DNA of 64,000 bases from contig NZ_JAIOUV010000002.1 of NCBI RefSeq assembly GCF_019931145.1, positions 372,001 through 436,000 of the forward strand, written 5' to 3'. Position numbers and translations under genes: made by a program. Below are positions 59,362 through 64,000 of the stretch, in pieces. Below the pieces are notes generated by a model. The model worked only from the letters and a program-made list of their open reading frames with translations. It made no database searches and had not been told where the DNA came from. Origin of the DNA: Marinicella meishanensis. GTDB taxonomy: Bacteria > Pseudomonadota > Gammaproteobacteria > Xanthomonadales > Marinicellaceae. The first letter of the stretch is position 1. Each line of letters opens with the position of its first letter.

Positions 59362-61365
59362 ATGGCACAGAAATCCGGCATCAAACTGAGCACCCAGCTG
59401 ACCCTGATCACCGCGATCATGATCGTCCTCACGGTGTTGAGTTCGATTTTCATCACCTTGTATTTTGGCAACCAAATCGCCGAAGACTCGATCAGCAAGA
59501 AGCTGACCAGCAGCCAATTGATTCAACAAGAATTCAACGAACAAAAATTGCGCCAATTGGAGTTGGTGTCCCTGGTGGTGGCCTCCGATCCGGCGTTCAC
59601 GGCTTATGTCGCGCAAACCATTTTTGATTTGGAAAACGGGGCCGAAGCCGACATCGCCTCCATCGCCGATTTGCTGTTGGAACGCAAACAACAATTTGGC
59701 TTCGATGTGGCCATCATCGCTTCGGCTGACGGCCAACAGATTGCCCGTTCTGACCAAGCCATGTCAGCCCCCCGGGATTTGACCGGGGTCGAGTTGATGC
59801 AACGCGGTTTGAATGAATTGATCCCCATCAGTGGCTATTGGTCAGACAATGATCAAATTTACCAAGCCGCGGTGGTGCCCCTCGCCCGAGGGCGCAATTT
59901 GATTGGGTTTTTGATCACCGGCTTGTTGGTGAACAACCAATTGACCGCCGACATTGCCCGCTTGACCGGTACCGAAGTGGTGATCTTGTCCGCCCAGGAT
60001 GACCAGCTCAAAGCCGTGGCCAGCACCTTGGATTTGGACCTGAATGCCACTTTGCTGAACAAAATCAATGACCCCAACAACGCCATCAACGTCGCCGCTG
60101 ACCAACAGTTCAACCTGTCACTGAATGATTTGAACATGGCCAACCGGGTTGATTTGTTGGCCGAGTTGAATGACCAGTCCTTTTATTTACTCAACGGGGT
60201 GTCAGTGGACCAAACCATGGCCCCCTTCCTGACCACCCGCAATTCTTTGTTGTTGGTCGGTGTGGCCATGATTGTGGTGGCATTTTTCATCGCCAGTTAT
60301 TTGGTCAACCGGTCATTTGCCCCATTGGCCCGCATCTCGGCCGCCACCCGCCAGGTGTCTTATGGCAACTACGCCGCCCAATTCCCCAACAAGGTGGGCA
60401 GTGACTTGTCTGATTTGAGTGGTTCCATCAACCAGTTGGTGCAAAACCTCAGGGGCCGAGATTCTTTGGCCACCCACATGATTGAGTTGTCGAAGAAATC
60501 ACAGCATGTGGTCGACCAAGCCGAGAATCCAGACAAGGTGCTGATTGAACCGGGCAAAGTCATCAATGGCCGGTTCAAAATCATCAAAAACATCGGTGTG
60601 GGCGGCATGGGCGCGGTGTTCCAGGCCTTTGATCAGGAATTGGAAGAAGTGGTGGCACTGAAACTGTTGAAAGCCAGCCAGGCCGATGACCAGGAAATCA
60701 ACCAATTGAAAGAAGAGATCAAAGTGGCCCGGCGCATCAGCCACCCCAATGTGGTCCGCATCCATGACTTTGGCCAATTGGCCAGCAATGTCTACATTTC
60801 CATGGAGTTCGTGCAAGGCTACACCTTGGATCAGATCCTCAAATTCGCCAAAAAATTGCGTCCCATTGCGGCCAAGCACGCGGCCATGCACATCTGTGAA
60901 GGCTTGATTGCAGCGCATGAGGCAGGGGTGGTACACAAAGACCTGAAACCAGCCAACATCATTGTCGAATTGGATGCCTCCATCAAACTGATGGATTTCG
61001 GCATCGCCTCCATTGACAACATCATCAGTGGCAACCGCTCCAATTCTTTGGTGGGTGGCACCGCGGCTTACATGGCGCCGGAACAAGCCATGGGTAAGGG
61101 CTCAGATGAGCGCTCTGACATTTATGCCTTGGGTATCCTGTTGATGGAGATGTTCATCGGACAAAGGCCGTTTTACGCCCAATCGGATGAGGATTTGATG
61201 ATGCAACACGTCAACGAAGAACCCTTGCCGATTTCCTACCAATGGGCCGATGCGCCCAAAGCCTTGGAGACCTTGATTCAAGGCTGTTTGGCCAAGTCAC
61301 CGAAAGACCGACCCCAATCGGTCCAAGCGGTGCTCAGCCAACTAAAAACCATCCAGTTCGATTGA
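59362..61365 (+). CDS. Membrane Ser/Thr protein kinase with Cache-like sensor
   Basis: A 667-residue protein. Residues 12-36 form a membrane helix, about 40-285 a double-Cache-like extracytoplasmic sensor, about 293-315 a second helix and 316-370 a HAMP-like region. The kinase domain starts near 400: glycine loop GVGGMGAVFQ, VALKLLKAS (Lys), HKDLKPANIIVEL (HKD rather than HRD), LMDFGIASI and GTAAYMAPEQAM. The layout is that of a transmembrane receptor kinase. The pair with the cupredoxin lipoprotein, 5 bp upstream, suggests joint function. Confidence 0.92.
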   Translation: MAQKSGIKLSTQLTLITAIMIVLTVLSSIFITLYFGNQIAEDSISKKLTSSQLIQQEFNEQKLRQLELVSLVVASDPAFTAYVAQTIFDLENGAEADIASIADLLLERKQQFGFDVAIIASADGQQIARSDQAMSAPRDLTGVELMQRGLNELIPISGYWSDNDQIYQAAVVPLARGRNLIGFLITGLLVNNQLTADIARLTGTEVVILSAQDDQLKAVASTLDLDLNATLLNKINDPNNAINVAADQQFNLSLNDLNMANRVDLLAELNDQSFYLLNGVSVDQTMAPFLTTRNSLLLVGVAMIVVAFFIASYLVNRSFAPLARISAATRQVSYGNYAAQFPNKVGSDLSDLSGSINQLVQNLRGRDSLATHMIELSKKSQHVVDQAENPDKVLIEPGKVINGRFKIIKNIGVGGMGAVFQAFDQELEEVVALKLLKASQADDQEINQLKEEIKVARRISHPNVVRIHDFGQLASNVYISMEFVQGYTLDQILKFAKKLRPIAAKHAAMHICEGLIAAHEAGVVHKDLKPANIIVELDASIKLMDFGIASIDNIISGNRSNSLVGGTAAYMAPEQAMGKGSDERSDIYALGILLMEMFIGQRPFYAQSDEDLMMQHVNEEPLPISYQWADAPKALETLIQGCLAKSPKDRPQSVQAVLSQLKTIQFD

Positions 61366-61388
61366 TGCGAACCGAGCCGGCCGAGGAC

Positions 61389-61805
61389 TCACTCGTAAGT
61401 GACGTCCTCGCGCATGGGCGCAAAAATGGCCAATACCTTGTTTTGTAAACGGAAGGGTATTTCGGCGTCTTCCATGGCCAGGATGAAATCTTCCACAAAG
61501 ATGTCAAACTCTGAATATTTGATTTCCATGCCGCTGTGGGCTTCGACCATGTCCAAGCCCTCATAGACACAGGGGCCGCCGGTTTCCTGGCAAATTTGAT
61601 CAACAATTTTTAGGTGCAAATCCTCGCGATCGGTTTCTTCGAAGAGGAATTCAATCTTGGGATTGTGCAGGATGCGGTCCAACAGCTTTTCGGTGATCAA
61701 TTCAATGGCGGCTTGGCCACCCAGTTGCTCATACAGGGTTTCGGCTTTGACCGTTTGGCATGAGCCCATCAACAACAGGCCGAGGATGAAGGCAGTGATT
61801 TTCAT
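61389..61805 (-). CDS. Exported truncated haemoglobin (group 1), probable lipoprotein
   Basis: A 138-residue globin. LYEQLGGQAAIELITEKLLD is the usual start of group 1 truncated globins, and the proximal His is in MVEAHSGMEI. The distinctive feature is a signal peptide (KITAFILGLLLMGSC) with a Cys at residue 16 that could be lipidated. Most truncated globins are cytoplasmic. The B10 position is Leu rather than Tyr, which should change oxygen or nitric oxide binding. It follows the DUF3034-like gene by 2 bp. Confidence 0.88.
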   Translation of the reverse strand: MKITAFILGLLLMGSCQTVKAETLYEQLGGQAAIELITEKLLDRILHNPKIEFLFEETDREDLHLKIVDQICQETGGPCVYEGLDMVEAHSGMEIKYSEFDIFVEDFILAMEDAEIPFRLQNKVLAIFAPMREDVTYE

Positions 61806-61807
61806 GA

Positions 61808-62659
61808 TTAAAAGCTCCCGTTAATGGACAAATACAAACCTTTTTGATCAGGTAATGTGGCGATGGTGCCAAGATCGGCATAAGCCGCCACCACCGACAC
61901 GTGTCGGTTGGGCACCCAGGCCACAAACAGGTCACGCCAATGGTCTTCGCTGGCAAAACTCAAGTTGGAACGTTTTTGTCTGAAGTCAAAACCCACCGCC
62001 CAACTCTTGTTCAAAAACAAGCCAAAAGAGGCCTCAGCAGTGAGGTGTCGGTCACCGACATCCCCACCAAAGCCCAACAAGCCCAGCTCATTGGCTTCGG
62101 TCGAACGCAGGGTCACGGTGGCAAAACCGTTGTAACCCCAAGGTTTTCCCAAAAACAATTTGGTGGCACTGAGGTAATAGTCGACACTGCTGTCATCAGT
62201 GGCCCCGGCCACCGAAGGAATCAAGAAGGACTGGTTTTTCTTGTGTTGAATACCAAAAGAAATTTGTGGCATCTTGCTGTAAACCAAGTTACCGGCCAAG
62301 CGCACTTTGGCGCCAATGATGTCTTGTTTCAAAGAGGCACCCGGTAAACCCAAGGCTGGCCCCAAGGTCACCAAATCCAATTCTTGCTTGGCAAAAGAAA
62401 CTTCCACCCGGTTGTGCCAACCAATGGCGGCCCCCACCATATTGAACCGGTAATCATCGGTATCCAAATAGGTATAGGCTGCGGTGACATCGGTCTCATC
62501 ATCTTCACCGTAACCGGCAATGGTGGCCCAGGTGACGATGCCGCTGCCCGACGACCCTTCCACTTGCATCACCGCTCCGGTGCCCAATTGGCGACTGCCC
62601 GCATGGGCCATGAACGTCACCACCACGCCCAACAGGGCCCAACAGATTTTATTTTTCAT
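61808..62659 (-). CDS. DUF3034-like outer-membrane protein
   Basis: A 283-residue protein with a signal peptide (ICWALLGVVVTFMAHAGS). The body matches DUF3034 proteins as I recall them: GTGAVMQVEGSSGSGIVTWA, IIGAKVRLAGNLVYSKMPQI, ELGLLGFGGDVGDRHL and WRDLFVAWVPNRHVSVVAAY, with a terminal Phe typical of outer-membrane barrels. Substrate is unknown. The ATG at 62659 is preferred over a GTG two codons upstream. It is cotranscribed with the exported globin. Confidence 0.88.
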   Translation of the reverse strand: MKNKICWALLGVVVTFMAHAGSRQLGTGAVMQVEGSSGSGIVTWATIAGYGEDDETDVTAAYTYLDTDDYRFNMVGAAIGWHNRVEVSFAKQELDLVTLGPALGLPGASLKQDIIGAKVRLAGNLVYSKMPQISFGIQHKKNQSFLIPSVAGATDDSSVDYYLSATKLFLGKPWGYNGFATVTLRSTEANELGLLGFGGDVGDRHLTAEASFGLFLNKSWAVGFDFRQKRSNLSFASEDHWRDLFVAWVPNRHVSVVAAYADLGTIATLPDQKGLYLSINGSF

Positions 62660-62857
62660 ACACACATTTGCTTCTTAACCGAAAATTAACTTAACACAAA
62701 GCCCAGTGAATAAAAAGTCAAACCGCTGACCTGAGTGCCAGTGAATCTCCTAAATGCCGGTGCTGCTGGTAATGGGTCTGGGTGGTTGCCGGTGTTGCCG
62801 TTGCTTGGCGGCAGTTGTTACAATGGACCGCATTTCTGTGATGGACCTCACTGCCCC

Positions 62858-64000
62858 ATGATCAAATCAGCCCTGTTTTTGGCCTTATTGCTGCTGTTGG
62901 CCTGGCTTGGCTCTTGGCTGGCACCACGTTGGCTCAGGCGCTCGGCCGCCGTGGTGGCGGCGTTGTTGGCCACCACCCAATTGGGCGCCTGGTACTTGAC
63001 CGGGCAGTGGTTGGATGACCGGGCTCTGAAACACCTGAATTGGACCGACATCAACCAATTTGCCTTCCAATTCAAACTCGAAATGGGCTTGTTCTTGTTG
63101 ACTTGGCTGGCATTGGCAGGGCTGCTGATGTTGGTGTCATCGTGGTTGCGCCAACGGCGGCCCAGCCGCGCTCAAGGGCTGGTCGCGGGGCTCTGCCTGT
63201 TGGCCGTGGCTTACCCGCCGGGCATGGTCCAACCTCTGTGGCAAAGCCTGCAAATTGCCGGCGCCAATGCGGCATCGATTGACGCCGGTTTGCAACAACT
63301 GGGCATCCCGCCAGACGCCTACCCCAAACCCCACCAAGTGACTGCCAGCCCAGGCAAAAACATCCTGGTGATCTCGCTGGAATCCATTGAACAAGGGTTT
63401 TTGCAAGCGCCATTGCATGAGCTGACCCCGCACCTCAGCCAATTGCGCCAAGACTGGACTTATTTTCAGCACATGCCACCTTTGAAAGGCAGCGACTGGA
63501 CCGCGGCTTCGATGTACACCTTGTTCACCGGCTTGCCCGCTTTGTTCAACCAAGATCATTTCAACAACAACGATTTGTTTCAAGGCAGCCAAGGTTTCGG
63601 CTTGACCACTTTGGCCGGGGTGTTGCAAGCCGCTGGTTACCAAACCACTTATTTATTGGGTAAGCCGGAATTTGCCGGCATGGATCAAATGCTCGAGACT
63701 TTCGGCCTGACGGTGGTGTCCGAACGCAACGCCCTGGGTCGCTACCCCAAAGCCGAACCTGGATTGCATGACCTTGATTTGTTTGCTGAAGCCAAACTGC
63801 AGTTGGCCCGGCTGCGCCAACAGGGCCAGCCATATGCGCTGTTTTTGTCCACCATCAACACCCACTTTCCCAACGGCATCCTGGACCCACGAATGGTGGG
63901 CCAAGTGGCGGCACAAGACCACCCTTTGGCCTTCAATGTCTCCGCCAGCGATCATTTGTTGGGCCAATTCATCCAACACCTGGAAGCCACCGGGGTGCTG
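62858..64000 (+). CDS. LtaS/OpgB-like sulfatase-fold membrane transferase (partial)
   Basis: The first 381 residues of a protein that continues past the window. It has about three N-terminal membrane helices (to about residue 125), then the catalytic fold: NILVISLESIEQGF (metal Glu) and GSDWTAASMYTLFTGLPALF (candidate nucleophile Thr). This pattern recalls phosphoglycerol transferases such as OpgB (MdoB) and LtaS. The product may be a phosphoglycerol or phosphoethanolamine transferase for periplasmic glycans. The 198 bp upstream of it hold no gene I can see. Confidence 0.85.
   Translation, partial: MIKSALFLALLLLLAWLGSWLAPRWLRRSAAVVAALLATTQLGAWYLTGQWLDDRALKHLNWTDINQFAFQFKLEMGLFLLTWLALAGLLMLVSSWLRQRRPSRAQGLVAGLCLLAVAYPPGMVQPLWQSLQIAGANAASIDAGLQQLGIPPDAYPKPHQVTASPGKNILVISLESIEQGFLQAPLHELTPHLSQLRQDWTYFQHMPPLKGSDWTAASMYTLFTGLPALFNQDHFNNNDLFQGSQGFGLTTLAGVLQAAGYQTTYLLGKPEFAGMDQMLETFGLTVVSERNALGRYPKAEPGLHDLDLFAEAKLQLARLRQQGQPYALFLSTINTHFPNGILDPRMVGQVAAQDHPLAFNVSASDHLLGQFIQHLEATGVL

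Overview
The window looks like chromosomal DNA of a gammaproteobacterium. Evidence is the presence of UbiK, RlmB and RNase R in the expected proteobacterial forms, an E. coli-like AlkB, TraR/DksA-type and HxlR/TetR regulators, and Shine-Dalgarno signals such as AGGAGGTG. Base composition is moderate, with heavy use of CAA and TTG codons. Several secreted proteins end in a D-[LI]-I-F-x-x-x-F-[ED] tail, which I associate from memory with Xanthomonadales/Lysobacterales and relatives; the taxonomic call is inference. I see no rRNA, tRNA, CRISPR array, insertion sequence or prophage.

Layout. 1-3.7 kb: a small secreted protein, an HxlR regulator divergent from a membrane protein with operator-like palindromes between them, a GNAT gene broken by three frameshifts, a Tat-exported intradiol dioxygenase-like protein and a secreted protein. 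3.8-12 kb: housekeeping RNA genes rnr-rlmB, ubiK, a secreted M14 carboxypeptidase, an RhlE-type helicase and a NYN-domain protein. 12-19 kb: B12-dependent ribonucleotide reductase, then a large regulator (winged helix, STAND-like NTPase, membrane segment, TPR) coupled to a small unknown protein. 19-24 kb: two TetR regulators, each divergent from small enzyme or membrane genes with clear palindromic operators, and a crotonase. 24-40 kb: mostly envelope and secreted proteins, including a two-haem beta-propeller protein resembling the HzsA-related family, and an ECF sigma / anti-sigma-vWA / large membrane protein operon; alkB is also here. 40-43 kb: VOC, pirin, patatin.

The most unusual region is 43.1-52.2 kb, a minus-strand purine nucleoside cluster. 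In transcription order it holds a c-type cytochrome-like exported protein, a 1829-residue protein that fuses a nucleoside hydrolase to a complete xanthine dehydrogenase (2Fe-2S, FAD, molybdopterin), a nucleoside-phosphorylase-like protein and a second nucleoside hydrolase. Together they would take purine nucleosides to free base and then oxidise the base toward urate. A membrane LytTR regulator lies just upstream on the same strand.

54-64 kb: an S33 peptidase-like hydrolase; an operon of alpha/beta hydrolase, DksA-like protein and Na+/H+ antiporter; a cupredoxin lipoprotein with a Pro-Lys-Pro-Glu spacer next to a membrane Ser/Thr kinase; a DUF3034-like outer-membrane protein followed by an exported truncated haemoglobin; and the start of an LtaS/OpgB-like sulfatase-fold transferase that runs off the end.
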